Assembly (NCBI GenBank): GCA_900317855.1
Contig: ONIG01000007.1
Span: 1 to 64,000, forward strand
Direction of reading: 5' to 3'
DNA from: an uncultured Eubacteriales bacterium
GTDB lineage: Bacteria > Bacillota > Clostridia > Oscillospirales > Oscillospiraceae
DNA length: 64,000 nucleotides
A model generated the notes under the pieces. That model was not told where the DNA came from. It was given only the letters and a program-made list of their open reading frames with translations, and searched no databases. Positions within the stretch are counted from its first letter, which is position 1. Each line of letters begins with the position of its first letter. This document shows, piece by piece, positions 16,338 to 24,217 of the stretch. Both the position numbers and the translations under genes were made by a program.

Positions 16338-17621
16338 ATGAAGAAGTGGAAAGGTATTGTTGGCGTCCTTGCGTGCGCCTTCCTGTACTCCTCGATGTAC
16401 CTGCTGCCTTATATCAAGTACATCTTCTATGATGCAATCGTTGCGGCGACCGGCTTTACCAATACGCAGATCGGCATCACGCTGAGCGCTTACATTGTCG
16501 CAGCCATCATCAGCACGGTCCCCAGCGGCTGGATCGCCGACCGCTTCCCGCCCAAGAAAATGCTGGTCCTGTCCGGTGTCGCGCACGCGATCTTCAGTGT
16601 CATGGCGCTGCTGTTCATCCGCAGCTACACGATGACGCTCGTGTGCTTCTTCCTGATGGGCCTGTCGAGCACGCTGGCCTTCTGGTCACCGGTGTTCAAG
16701 GCCGTTTCCATGGCCGGTTCCAAGGAAGACCAGGGCAAGTTTTACGGCCTGTTTGAGGGCTTCAACGGCATCGGCAGCATGCTCTTCAACTTCGGTGCTC
16801 TGTGGGTGTTCGCCCGCGTGACCAGCGGTTCCGTCGATGCCCTGAAGGCTGTCTACATCTTCTATATTGCGGCCTCCGTCGTCTCGACGCTTCTGGTCGC
16901 GTTCCTGTATCATGCGCAGCTCGATGCCGTTGAGACCGAAAACAAGGAAAAGCCGGAGCACGAAAAGCGCGCGAGCACCAAGGAGATCTTCCGCGTGTTC
17001 AAGATGCCCAAGGTCTGGATGTTCAGCCTGATGGTCTTCGGTGTGTACGGTTTCTACTGCGGCAGCAGCTACCTGACGCCTTACTTCTCCACCGTGCTCG
17101 GTGTCAGCGTTGCGTTCTCCGGCGGCCTCGCCACCCTGAAAAACTACGGCACCCGTCTGGTCGGCGCTCCGATCGCCGGTGCGATCTGCGACAAGATCGG
17201 CCGCCTGAAGTTCATGGTCATCGGCTTCGTTGTCGCCATCGTTCTGATGATCGCCTTCATGATGATGCCGGCTTCCAACAGCGCGCTTGTGCCCATCATG
17301 ATCCTCATGTTCGCCCTCGCGCTTGTCGACGTGGCCATGAAGGGCGTGCAGTTCTCCGTATTCGATGAGATCGGTGTCGACCAGAGCGTCAACGGCATGG
17401 CCATCTCCATCGCCAGCCTCATCGGCTTCAACCTGCCCGATGTGGCACTGCACCCGATCTTCGGCGCCATCCTCGATGCCAACGAGCCGGTCGCAGCCTA
17501 TAAGATCATTTTTGCCTGCCTGCTGGGTATGCTCGTGCTGGGCTTTGTCATGAGCCTGATCCTCGCGCTCATGCAGAAGAAGAGCCCGAAGCAGCCGGAG
17601 CCGGCCAAAGCGGCAGAGTAA
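16338..17621 (+). CDS. MFS transporter
   Basis: The 427-residue protein shows 12 hydrophobic helices with the MFS loop 2-3 motif (GWIADRFPPKKML near residue 72) and a related loop 8-9 segment (GAICDKIGRLKF near 290). A central charged loop (ENKEKPEHEKRASTKE) separates the halves. It is probably an organic-anion carrier: an exporter of the end product or a second importer, since a symporter is already present in the operon. ATG 16338 follows GAGAGGA; an in-frame TTG at 16317 is not supported. Confidence 0.9.
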   Translation: MKKWKGIVGVLACAFLYSSMYLLPYIKYIFYDAIVAATGFTNTQIGITLSAYIVAAIISTVPSGWIADRFPPKKMLVLSGVAHAIFSVMALLFIRSYTMTLVCFFLMGLSSTLAFWSPVFKAVSMAGSKEDQGKFYGLFEGFNGIGSMLFNFGALWVFARVTSGSVDALKAVYIFYIAASVVSTLLVAFLYHAQLDAVETENKEKPEHEKRASTKEIFRVFKMPKVWMFSLMVFGVYGFYCGSSYLTPYFSTVLGVSVAFSGGLATLKNYGTRLVGAPIAGAICDKIGRLKFMVIGFVVAIVLMIAFMMMPASNSALVPIMILMFALALVDVAMKGVQFSVFDEIGVDQSVNGMAISIASLIGFNLPDVALHPIFGAILDANEPVAAYKIIFACLLGMLVLGFVMSLILALMQKKSPKQPEPAKAAE

Positions 17622-17648
17622 TTCCCGATTTCATTCTTTCCTTTCGGA

Positions 17649-17818
17649 GCATACCGGTTCCGGCCGGTATGCCCCGGTTCTGATTCTGATTCTGATAATA
17701 GCTACCTATCTCTTTTCATCTCTCTGGCCCGGTCGTCTATGCCGGCCGGGCCTCTCTTACGCGAACTTCTGCGAATGTCACAGAAAGGTATGGGGCCTGT
17801 GCGGCCTCCCCGAAAACT
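17649..17818 (+). promoter_or_regulatory. Structured leader before the CoA-transferase genes
   Basis: Two hairpins (GCATACCGG/CCGGTATGC, 17649-17657 with 17664-17672; GGCCCGG/CCGGGCC, 17726-17732 with 17746-17752) flank three tandem TTCTGA repeats (17678-17695). The first may end part of the upstream transcripts. No proper ribosome site stands before ATG 17819. Instead AGAAAGG at 17782-17788 faces a tiny frame that ends in an ATGA overlap with the CoA-transferase start (see findings). Confidence 0.45.
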
Positions 17819-18499
17819 ATGAAAAACAAAGTTGTAGATATCGACACAGCGATCGATCAAATCAAAAAGAATGACACCGTTTTGTTCGGCGGCTTCGGCA
17901 ACGTGGGCGCACCGCTGCACCTGCTGTACGCGCTGGCAAAGCGTCCAGATATCGACGGTCTGACCCTCGTGTCCGAGGATATGCACTACGGCGGCCTGAA
18001 CTATGTTCAGGGGCCGGAGGTACTGTATCAGACCGGTCAGCTCAAAAAGATTGTCGTCAGCTTCATCGGCAGTCACAAGGTGATCGAAAATGCCATCAAT
18101 GACGGCAAGCTTGAGCTGGAGTTCGTGCCGCAGGGCACGCTGGCTGAGCGTCTGCGCGCCGCAGGCTCCGGCCTCGGTGGGTTCTACACGCCCACCGGCG
18201 TCGGCACCGAGGTCGAGCAAGGCAAAGAGACCAAGATCATTGACGGCAAGAAGTATATCTTTGAAAAGCCGCTGCGCGGCAATGTCGCACTTGTCAAGGC
18301 CTATCGGGCCGACCGCATGGGCAATGCCGTCTTCAAGCTCACGGCGGCAAACTTCAATCCCTGGATGGCGACGGCCGCCGACACGGTCATCCTCGAGGTC
18401 GAGCAGCTCGTCGAGGTCGGCGAGATCGACCCGGATGACGTGCAGCTGCCCGGATTCTTCGTGGACTATATCGTTGTCAAGGAAGGAGCGATGTTCTGA
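17819..18499 (+). CDS. Acyl-CoA:carboxylate CoA-transferase, subunit A
   Basis: The 226-residue chain matches family I CoA-transferase A subunits (AtoD/ScoA/CtfA type): DTVLFGGFGNVGAPLHLLYAL near residue 20 is the CoA-binding glycine-rich start, and AAGSGLGGFYTPTGVGTEV near residue 110 is the conserved oxyanion region. With subunit B it transfers CoA between an acyl-CoA and acetate, acetoacetate or another acid. In this operon it could recover the thioester made by KorDABC, or activate the substrate. The start lacks a clear ribosome site and may depend on translational coupling. It overlaps subunit B by one base. Confidence 0.9.
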   Translation: MKNKVVDIDTAIDQIKKNDTVLFGGFGNVGAPLHLLYALAKRPDIDGLTLVSEDMHYGGLNYVQGPEVLYQTGQLKKIVVSFIGSHKVIENAINDGKLELEFVPQGTLAERLRAAGSGLGGFYTPTGVGTEVEQGKETKIIDGKKYIFEKPLRGNVALVKAYRADRMGNAVFKLTAANFNPWMATAADTVILEVEQLVEVGEIDPDDVQLPGFFVDYIVVKEGAMF

Positions 18500-19227
18500 T
18501 GGGAAAACGTGAATTCATTGCCAGGAATGTCGCCGCCATGTTCCACGACGGGGATGTGGTCAACCTTGGTGTCGGCATTCCGACGCTGGCGAGCACCTAT
18601 GTGCCGGAGGGCATGACGGTGCTGTTCCACGCGGAAAACGGCTGCGTGGGCGCGGGAGAAGCCGGCGGCTTCCCGTGGGATTTCTCAACGCGCGAGAGCG
18701 TGATCGCCTGGATGGACAGCTGCGCCGGCGAAAAAGGCAGCTGGAAGACCGTGCACAAGGACCTGTGCAACGCCAGCGGCGAAGTCATCACACTTATCCC
18801 CGGTGCCAGCTGCTTTGACAGCACGATGGCGTTTGCCATTGCACGCGGCGGCCACCTGGATGCGACCGTGCTCGGCGCACTGCAGGTCGATGAGGACTGC
18901 AACCTTGCCAACTGGAAGATCCCCGGCAAGAAGCTCAACGGCATGGGCGGCGCGATGGATATCGTCAGCGGCGCCAAAAAGGTCATCATCGCCATGGAGC
19001 ACTGCACGAAAAACGGGGATGCGAAGATCGTGGAGCACTGCTCGCTGCCGCTCACGGCGCCCGGCTGCGTGAATACGATCGTGACCGAGCTGTGCATCAT
19101 CGACTGCAAGCCCGGCTGCCTGACGGTCACGGCGATCGCGCCCGGTGTGACGCCCGACGAGATCCGTGCCAAGACCGGCGCGCACCTGCGTTTTGCCGAG
19201 CAGCTGGAGACCATGCTCAGCGAGTGA
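18499..19227 (+). CDS. Acyl-CoA:carboxylate CoA-transferase, subunit B
   Basis: The 242-residue B chain has VVNLGVGIPTLASTYVPEG near residue 20 and HAENGCVGAGE near residue 50. The Glu before Asn-Gly corresponds to the catalytic glutamate that forms the glutamyl-CoA intermediate (SENG in most relatives). GGAMDIVSGAKKVIIAMEH is the usual C-terminal signature. It pairs with the gene immediately upstream (one-base overlap) and is followed after 77 nt by an SDR gene of the same operon. Confidence 0.92.
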   Translation: MGKREFIARNVAAMFHDGDVVNLGVGIPTLASTYVPEGMTVLFHAENGCVGAGEAGGFPWDFSTRESVIAWMDSCAGEKGSWKTVHKDLCNASGEVITLIPGASCFDSTMAFAIARGGHLDATVLGALQVDEDCNLANWKIPGKKLNGMGGAMDIVSGAKKVIIAMEHCTKNGDAKIVEHCSLPLTAPGCVNTIVTELCIIDCKPGCLTVTAIAPGVTPDEIRAKTGAHLRFAEQLETMLSE

Positions 19228-19304
19228 TTTCCCGTTCATGAAAAAAACCGGGCATTGCCCGGAAAATATATCGAGATCTAACGATCCACGAAAGGAGCTT
19301 ATTT

Positions 19305-20078
19305 ATGAGCGAACGATTTCAGGGCAGAGTTGCCATCGTGACCGGCGGCGGCAGCGGCATCGGCGCTGCTGTGGCCAAGCGTCTGGCGGCAGACGGCGCA
19401 AAAATGGTTGTCGTCTTCGGACGTCGGCTCAGCGCTCTGCAGAACACGGTCGATGCGATCGGCGCCGACCGCTGTTATGCCATGTCCGTCGATGTCAGCG
19501 ACGAGGAGCAGGTCAAATCGGCCATTGCCAAGGTCCACGAAATGTTCGGAACGGTGGACATTCTGGCTAATATGGCCGGTATCCCGGGCCCGAGTGAGCG
19601 CGTGGAGGACTACACGTTTGCCGACTTCAAGAAGGTCTACAGCATCAACGTCTTCGGCACGTTCCTGACCATGAAGTATTGCCTGCCGATCATGCAGGCG
19701 CAGCATCGCGGTGCGATCGTCAATACGTGTTCCTGCTCCGGCATGCGCGGCTACCAGCTGGAGATCGGCTACGGTTCCAGTAAGTTCGCCGTCATGGGCA
19801 TGACCATGAACGCGGCCAATGAAAATGGCGGCAACGGCGTGCGCATCAACTGCTACGCCCCCGGCTGGGTGGACACCGACATGCTCGACTCCATCCTCAG
19901 CCAGTACGAAGTCACCAAGGGCGTGCACACCGAGAAAAACGAGCTGAAAAACGGCACCATGAGCCGTCCCAGCACGCCGGAAGAGATGGCAAACGTCGTC
20001 TGCTTCCTCCTGTCCGATGAGGCTTCCTACGTCAACGGCGCGAACTTTGTCTGCGACGGTGGCAAGACACTCAACTGA
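19305..20078 (+). CDS. Short-chain dehydrogenase/reductase
   Basis: This 257-residue classical SDR contains TGGGSGIG (cofactor loop, residues about 13-20), DV near 62, NMAGI (the family NNAG variant) near 88, a serine-rich NTCSCSG strand and the catalytic YGSSK near residue 156. It would oxidise or reduce a hydroxyl/keto group using NAD(P)H. A 3-hydroxyacid such as 3-hydroxybutyrate would suit the adjacent CoA-transferase, but this is inferred from context. AAAGGAG precedes the ATG. It is the last gene of the rightward operon, ending before the T-rich tract and terminator at 20194. Confidence 0.9.
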   Translation: MSERFQGRVAIVTGGGSGIGAAVAKRLAADGAKMVVVFGRRLSALQNTVDAIGADRCYAMSVDVSDEEQVKSAIAKVHEMFGTVDILANMAGIPGPSERVEDYTFADFKKVYSINVFGTFLTMKYCLPIMQAQHRGAIVNTCSCSGMRGYQLEIGYGSSKFAVMGMTMNAANENGGNGVRINCYAPGWVDTDMLDSILSQYEVTKGVHTEKNELKNGTMSRPSTPEEMANVVCFLLSDEASYVNGANFVCDGGKTLN

Positions 20079-20093
20079 TCCAATACTCCCTTC

Positions 20094-20232
20094 TTTCTTT
20101 TTCTGTTATTCTGTAAAACCTTTTTCTGTTATTCTGTTTTATTTGCTATCTCTCTTTTGATCTCCTTATTTTCAATTTCCTAATCTCTCCTCAGCACGAA
20201 ACCGGGAAAGCTTTGCTTTCCCGGTTTTGTGC
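20094..20232 (+). terminator. Convergent-gene terminator with a T-rich direct repeat upstream
   Basis: GCACGAAACCGGGAAAG (20194-20210) pairs with CTTTCCCGGTTTTGTGC (20216-20232) with one wobble, followed by T-rich sequence on both strands. It separates the SDR gene from the oppositely oriented nadE. Between 20097 and 20140 the 18-mer CTTTTTCTGTTATTCTGT occurs twice in tandem within an unusually pyrimidine-rich stretch. Confidence 0.8.
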
Positions 20233-20250
20233 ATAGGTATGTTCTTTTTT

Positions 20251-22164
20251 TCATCCCAGCTGGTCAAGCTCCGCCTGCCACACGGCGGTGCAGGCGTCGC
20301 TGGGCATGCGCCAGTCGCCGCGCGGGCTGAGTGTGACCGAACCCACCTTCGGCCCGTCGGGCAGGCAGCTGCGCTTGAATTGCTGGGCGAAAAAGCGGCG
20401 GTAGAAATTCTTCAGCCAGTGCAGCAGCACGTCGTCCGGGTACCGGTCGCCGAGCGCGCGGCGCGCCAGCCGGTAGATCTTTGCCGGGCCGAAGCCGAAG
20501 CGCAGCACGTAGTACAGGTAAAAGTCGTGCAGCTCATACGGCCCCACCAGCGACTCCGTCTGCTGGGCGATCTCACCGTTTTCGTTTGCCGGCAGCAGCT
20601 CGGGGCTGACCGGGGTGTCGAGAATGTCGAGCAGGACGGCGCGCAGGGCTTCGTTTTCCGTTGCTTCGGCCTCGTAGCGCACGATGTGCCGCACAAGGGT
20701 CTTCGGCACGTCTGCGTTCACGCCGTACATGCTCATGTGGTCGCCGTTGTAAGTGGCCCAGCCGAGGGCCAGCTCACTCAGGTCGCCGGTGCCGACGACG
20801 AGGCCGCCCGTGCGGTTGGCGAGGTCCATGAGCTCGAGCGTTCGCACGCGCGCCTGGCAGTTTTCATACGTCACGTCGAGCACGGCTTCGTCCTGCCCGA
20901 TGTCGGAAAAGTGGCTGTGGACGGTGCGCGCGATCGGGATCTCCTGAAACGTCACGCCCAGCTCGCCGCAGAGGATCTCGGCGTTCGAGCGGGTGCGGTG
21001 CGTCGTGCCGAAGCACGGCATCGTCACGGCCAGCACGTCCTGCGCCGGGCGGCCGAGCTGCCGCATCGCGCGCACGGCAACGAGCAGGGCGAGTGTGCTG
21101 TCCAGCCCGCCGGAGATGCCGATGACGGCGGTCCTTGCGTGCGCGTGGGCGATGCGCTTGGCCAGCCCATCGGCCTGCATGGCGAGGATGAGCTCGCAGC
21201 GCTCGGCGCGGGCGTTATCGTCGGCCGGGACGAACGGCGCCGGCGAGATGTACCGCGTGAGCGGCACCTCCCGCAGCGGCAGGTGGAACACCACCGTCTC
21301 GTATCCTGTGCTCTCGGGCTGGAACGTCGTGCTGCGGCAGCGCTCGCTGACCATGCGGCCAAGGTCGAGCTCCGTGCAGGCATAGCCGGGGCCGAAGGGC
21401 CTGGACTCCGCCAGCAGAGAGCCGTTCTCGCAGATGAGGTCGTGCGCGGCAAAGACCATGTCGGTCGTGGATTCGCCGTGGCCGGCGTCGGCGTAGAGGT
21501 ACGTGCACAGCAGCCGCGCCGACTGCTGGCTCACGAGCGCGCGGCGGTAGTCGGCCTTGCCGATGGTCTCGTCGCTGGCCGAGAGGTTCGCGATCACGGT
21601 TGCGCCCGCGAGCGCGTGGTGCGTGCTCGGCGGCAGCGGGGCCCACAGGTCCTCGCACACCTCGGCCGCGAGGCAAAACTCCGGCATCTCCGCGCAGCGA
21701 AACAGCAGCCGCGTGCCGAACGGCACCTCCTGCCCGGCAAAGTGCAGCGTGCGCATGCCGGTGGGCGCGGGGTTGAACTGCCGCTTTTCGTAAAACTCAC
21801 CGTAGTTCGGCAGGTATGTTTTCGGCACCAGACCCAGCAGCTTCCCGTGGCAGACGACGGCGGCGCAGTTATAGAGCTTGCCGTCCACCGCGACGGGCAG
21901 GCCCACGAGCGCCACGAGGTCGAGCGCCGTGCTCGCCTCCAGCACGGCGGCAAGCGCTTTTGCCGCAGCGCGCTGGAGCGGCTGCTGGAAAAACAGATCG
22001 CCGCACGTGTAGCCGGTCAGCCCCAGTTCGGGGAACACCGCCAGCTGCACGCCGTCCGCTGCTGCGCGCTGCATGGCGGCGATGGTCTGCTGCGTGTTGA
22101 ACGCACAGTCGGCCACGCGCAGCGCGGGCGAGACCGTGCAGGCTTTCAGAAAACCGTGGATCAT
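20251..22164 (-). CDS. nadE: Glutamine-dependent NAD+ synthetase
   Basis: This 637-residue two-domain enzyme has an N-terminal nitrilase-type glutaminase (catalytic Glu in FPELGLTGY near residue 45; Lys in the PKTYLPNYGEFYE segment; Cys in EVCEDLW near 176) and a C-terminal synthetase domain with the PP-loop GISGGLDSTLAL near residue 338. It converts deamido-NAD+, ATP and glutamine to NAD+. Length and domain order fit the long bacterial NadE form. It is a single gene, convergent with the catabolic operon. A repeat-bearing 284-bp gap separates it from the MerR-regulated operon upstream. Confidence 0.95.
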   Translation of the reverse strand: MIHGFLKACTVSPALRVADCAFNTQQTIAAMQRAAADGVQLAVFPELGLTGYTCGDLFFQQPLQRAAAKALAAVLEASTALDLVALVGLPVAVDGKLYNCAAVVCHGKLLGLVPKTYLPNYGEFYEKRQFNPAPTGMRTLHFAGQEVPFGTRLLFRCAEMPEFCLAAEVCEDLWAPLPPSTHHALAGATVIANLSASDETIGKADYRRALVSQQSARLLCTYLYADAGHGESTTDMVFAAHDLICENGSLLAESRPFGPGYACTELDLGRMVSERCRSTTFQPESTGYETVVFHLPLREVPLTRYISPAPFVPADDNARAERCELILAMQADGLAKRIAHAHARTAVIGISGGLDSTLALLVAVRAMRQLGRPAQDVLAVTMPCFGTTHRTRSNAEILCGELGVTFQEIPIARTVHSHFSDIGQDEAVLDVTYENCQARVRTLELMDLANRTGGLVVGTGDLSELALGWATYNGDHMSMYGVNADVPKTLVRHIVRYEAEATENEALRAVLLDILDTPVSPELLPANENGEIAQQTESLVGPYELHDFYLYYVLRFGFGPAKIYRLARRALGDRYPDDVLLHWLKNFYRRFFAQQFKRSCLPDGPKVGSVTLSPRGDWRMPSDACTAVWQAELDQLG

Positions 22165-22187
22165 GATTGTTTCACCCTTTCAAATAA

Positions 22188-22370
22188 CAAAACCCGGAGC
22201 GCAAAGCGCTCCGGACGGCACGGCAAAATTTGCCTGCGCCGCAGATTGGAATCGAGGCGGGCCCTGCCCCCTCGAGCTCCCCCGCTGCTCAGGAATCTGC
22301 ACAGCGGAAAAACGCCTTTTCTGCAATCGTAATCGGCAAAACCCGGAGCGCAAAGCGCTCCGGGTTTTGC
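22188..22370. repeat. Duplicated 27-bp hairpin sequence; the distal copy is a terminator
   Basis: The 27-mer CAAAACCCGGAGCG-CAAAG-CGCTCCGG (written in parts) occurs at 22188-22214 and 22337-22363. The second copy is extended to a 15-bp perfect stem (22336-22350 with 22356-22370, ending GGGTTTTGC) and should terminate the leftward operon that ends at 22449. The first copy sits just upstream of nadE. No gene was recognised between them. The duplication suggests that a terminator-like module was copied. Confidence 0.7.
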
Positions 22371-22448
22371 GGATGCTATATCATACCACGGTTGTAGGGG
22401 GAAGAACAAGTGGCGGTATGCAGAAAATATGTGCCGGGAAGCCCAAAA

Positions 22449-23207
22449 TCACGGGTTTTGTGCACAGTCGGCGTCGAGCGCTGCGTATTCCGCGTCCGTG
22501 ACGGGCTCCAGCCACTCCTTGCTCGTCTCCTCGCCGGGGCACTCGATGGCGATGTGGCTGAACCAGCAGTCCTTCTGTGCGCCGTGCCAGTGCTTGACCC
22601 CGGCCGGAATGGTCACCACGTCGCCGGGGTGCAGGGCCTGCGCGGGCTTTCCCGCCTCCTGATACCAGCCCAGACCGTCCGTGCACAGCAGCAGCTGGCC
22701 GCCGCCGGACTTCGCGTGGTGGATGTGCCAGTTGTTGCGGCAGGCGGGGGAGAAGGTGACGTTTGCGAGAAAAACGGTCTTCGTCGGGTCGGTCAGCGGG
22801 TTGAGGAAGCTCTCGCCGGTGAAGTACTGCGCATAGGCCGTGTTTGGCTTACCGAGGCCGAAGAGGCCGCCGTTCGTGTCCGTGCCGTCGTCGGCGTAGA
22901 CCTCCTTTGCCTGCCGGAAGGCGGCCCAGGCGTTCGGCCAGCCGGCGTAGAAGGCGAGGTGCGTGAGGATCTCGGCCATTTCAGTTTTCGCCACGCCGTT
23001 TTGCTTCGCGGTCGTGAGGTGATAGGTGAGGGAACTGTCCGTGATGCCCTTGCTGATGAGCGCTGTGATCGTGACGATCGAGCGCAGCTTGAGCGGCAGC
23101 TGCCCCTCGCGCGACCAGACCTCGCCGAAGAGCACGTCGTCGTTGAGCGCGGCAAATTTGGGTGCAAAATCATTCAGGGCGTCTCTGCCCGCAGTCTGTT
23201 TGACCAT
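22449..23207 (-). CDS. Carboxymuconolactone-decarboxylase-like domain fused to a cupin
   Basis: The 252-residue protein joins two small domains. Residues about 20-110 match the CMD/AhpD-like all-helical fold (LRSIVTITALISKG, LTHLAFYAGWPNAWAAF) but lack the CxxC of AhpD peroxidases. Residues about 140-225 form a cupin with a metal-binding pattern (WHIHHAKSGGGQLLL, PGDVVTIPAGVKHWHG). Such CMD-cupin fusions are common beside MerR regulators and flavodoxins in anaerobes, and their reaction is not established. It is the last gene of a three-gene leftward operon. Confidence 0.87.
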   Translation of the reverse strand: MVKQTAGRDALNDFAPKFAALNDDVLFGEVWSREGQLPLKLRSIVTITALISKGITDSSLTYHLTTAKQNGVAKTEMAEILTHLAFYAGWPNAWAAFRQAKEVYADDGTDTNGGLFGLGKPNTAYAQYFTGESFLNPLTDPTKTVFLANVTFSPACRNNWHIHHAKSGGGQLLLCTDGLGWYQEAGKPAQALHPGDVVTIPAGVKHWHGAQKDCWFSHIAIECPGEETSKEWLEPVTDAEYAALDADCAQNP

Positions 23208-23219
23208 GCTGGTGCCTCC

Positions 23220-24194
23220 TTATTTCAGATACTGATGATAGAATGCTTCGATGCGGTCGAACGGGATGATGTCCATTCGGTCGTAGAGATCGGTGTGTAC
23301 GGCGCCGGGGATGAGCAGCAGCTCCTTGTTGTCGCCCTGCAGCCGGGTGAAGGCGTCGCGGCTGAAGTAGCACGAGTGCGCCTTGTCGCCATGGATCATG
23401 AGCACGGCGCTGCGGATCTCACCGGCATAGGCGAGCAGCTTTGCGTTGAGCAGCGACAGCGGGGACGTGACGTTCCAGCCGCCGGTGGAGTTGAGCGAGC
23501 GCGGGTGGTAGCCGCGCGGCGTCTTGTAGTAGTCGTGGTAGTCCTTGACGAAAAACGGAGCGTCGGCCGGTACGGGGTCGACCACGCCGCCCGCGCGCTG
23601 GTATGTGCCGGTCTTGTAGTCGGCGGTGCGCTGCGCGTTGAGCGCCTGACGCAGGGCGTAGCGGGCATCCGGATTGTCGTCGGTGTCAAAGTAGCCGTTG
23701 GCGGTCACGCGGGTCATGTCGTACATCGTGGACGTGACGGTGGCCTTGATGCGCGTGTCGATGGCGGCGGCGTTGAGCGCCATGCCGCCCCAGCCGCAGA
23801 TGCCGAGGATGCCGATGCGCTCCGGGTCCACATCGTCGCGCACGGACAGGAAATCGACCGCGGCGGAAAAGTCCTCAGTGTTGATGTCGGGCGATGCGAC
23901 ACAGCGCGGCGTGCCGCCGCTCTCGCCGGTGTACGACGGGTCAAAGGCGACGGTCAGGAAGCCGCGCGCGGCGAGCTCCTGCGCATACAGGCCGGAGCTT
24001 TGCTCCTTCACGGCGCCGAACGGGCCGCTCACGGCCACGGCGGCGAAGGGGCCCTGCGCGCCCTTCGGCTTGTAGAGATCGGCCGCGAGCTCGATGCCGA
24101 AGCGGTTGTGAAACGTGACCTTGCAGTGGTCAACGGCGTCGTTTTGCGGGAACGTCTTGTCCCATTCCTGCGTGAGAGTCAGGGTGCTGTTCAT
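23220..24194 (-). CDS. Alpha/beta hydrolase (DLH/acetyl-xylan-esterase-like)
   Basis: The 324-residue enzyme has the alpha/beta-hydrolase order: an oxyanion strand (AVAVSGPFGAVKEQSSGLYAQEL), a nucleophile elbow GICGWGG near residue 143 that carries Cys where Ser is usual, an acidic region HGDKAHSCY and a C-terminal His in PGAVHTDLYD. Cys in the elbow occurs in dienelactone hydrolase. GGAGGTAAAAAGC stands before ATG 24194. It lies between the CMD-cupin and FMN reductase genes in a MerR-controlled operon. The substrate is unknown. Confidence 0.87.
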   Translation of the reverse strand: MNSTLTLTQEWDKTFPQNDAVDHCKVTFHNRFGIELAADLYKPKGAQGPFAAVAVSGPFGAVKEQSSGLYAQELAARGFLTVAFDPSYTGESGGTPRCVASPDINTEDFSAAVDFLSVRDDVDPERIGILGICGWGGMALNAAAIDTRIKATVTSTMYDMTRVTANGYFDTDDNPDARYALRQALNAQRTADYKTGTYQRAGGVVDPVPADAPFFVKDYHDYYKTPRGYHPRSLNSTGGWNVTSPLSLLNAKLLAYAGEIRSAVLMIHGDKAHSCYFSRDAFTRLQGDNKELLLIPGAVHTDLYDRMDIIPFDRIEAFYHQYLK

Positions 24195-24217
24195 GCTTTT
24201 TACCTCCTGTACCGGTT

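Noticed and set aside
19248-19262. CCGGGC/GCCCGG hairpin before the SDR gene as a terminator of the CoA-transferase genes
   Set aside because: No T run follows on the coding strand and the SDR gene has a close ribosome site, so read-through is expected.
20227-22332. Plus-strand 701-codon open frame
   Set aside because: It is antisense to nadE in a GC-rich region, rich in Arg/His/Val with no domain, while nadE has complete motifs.
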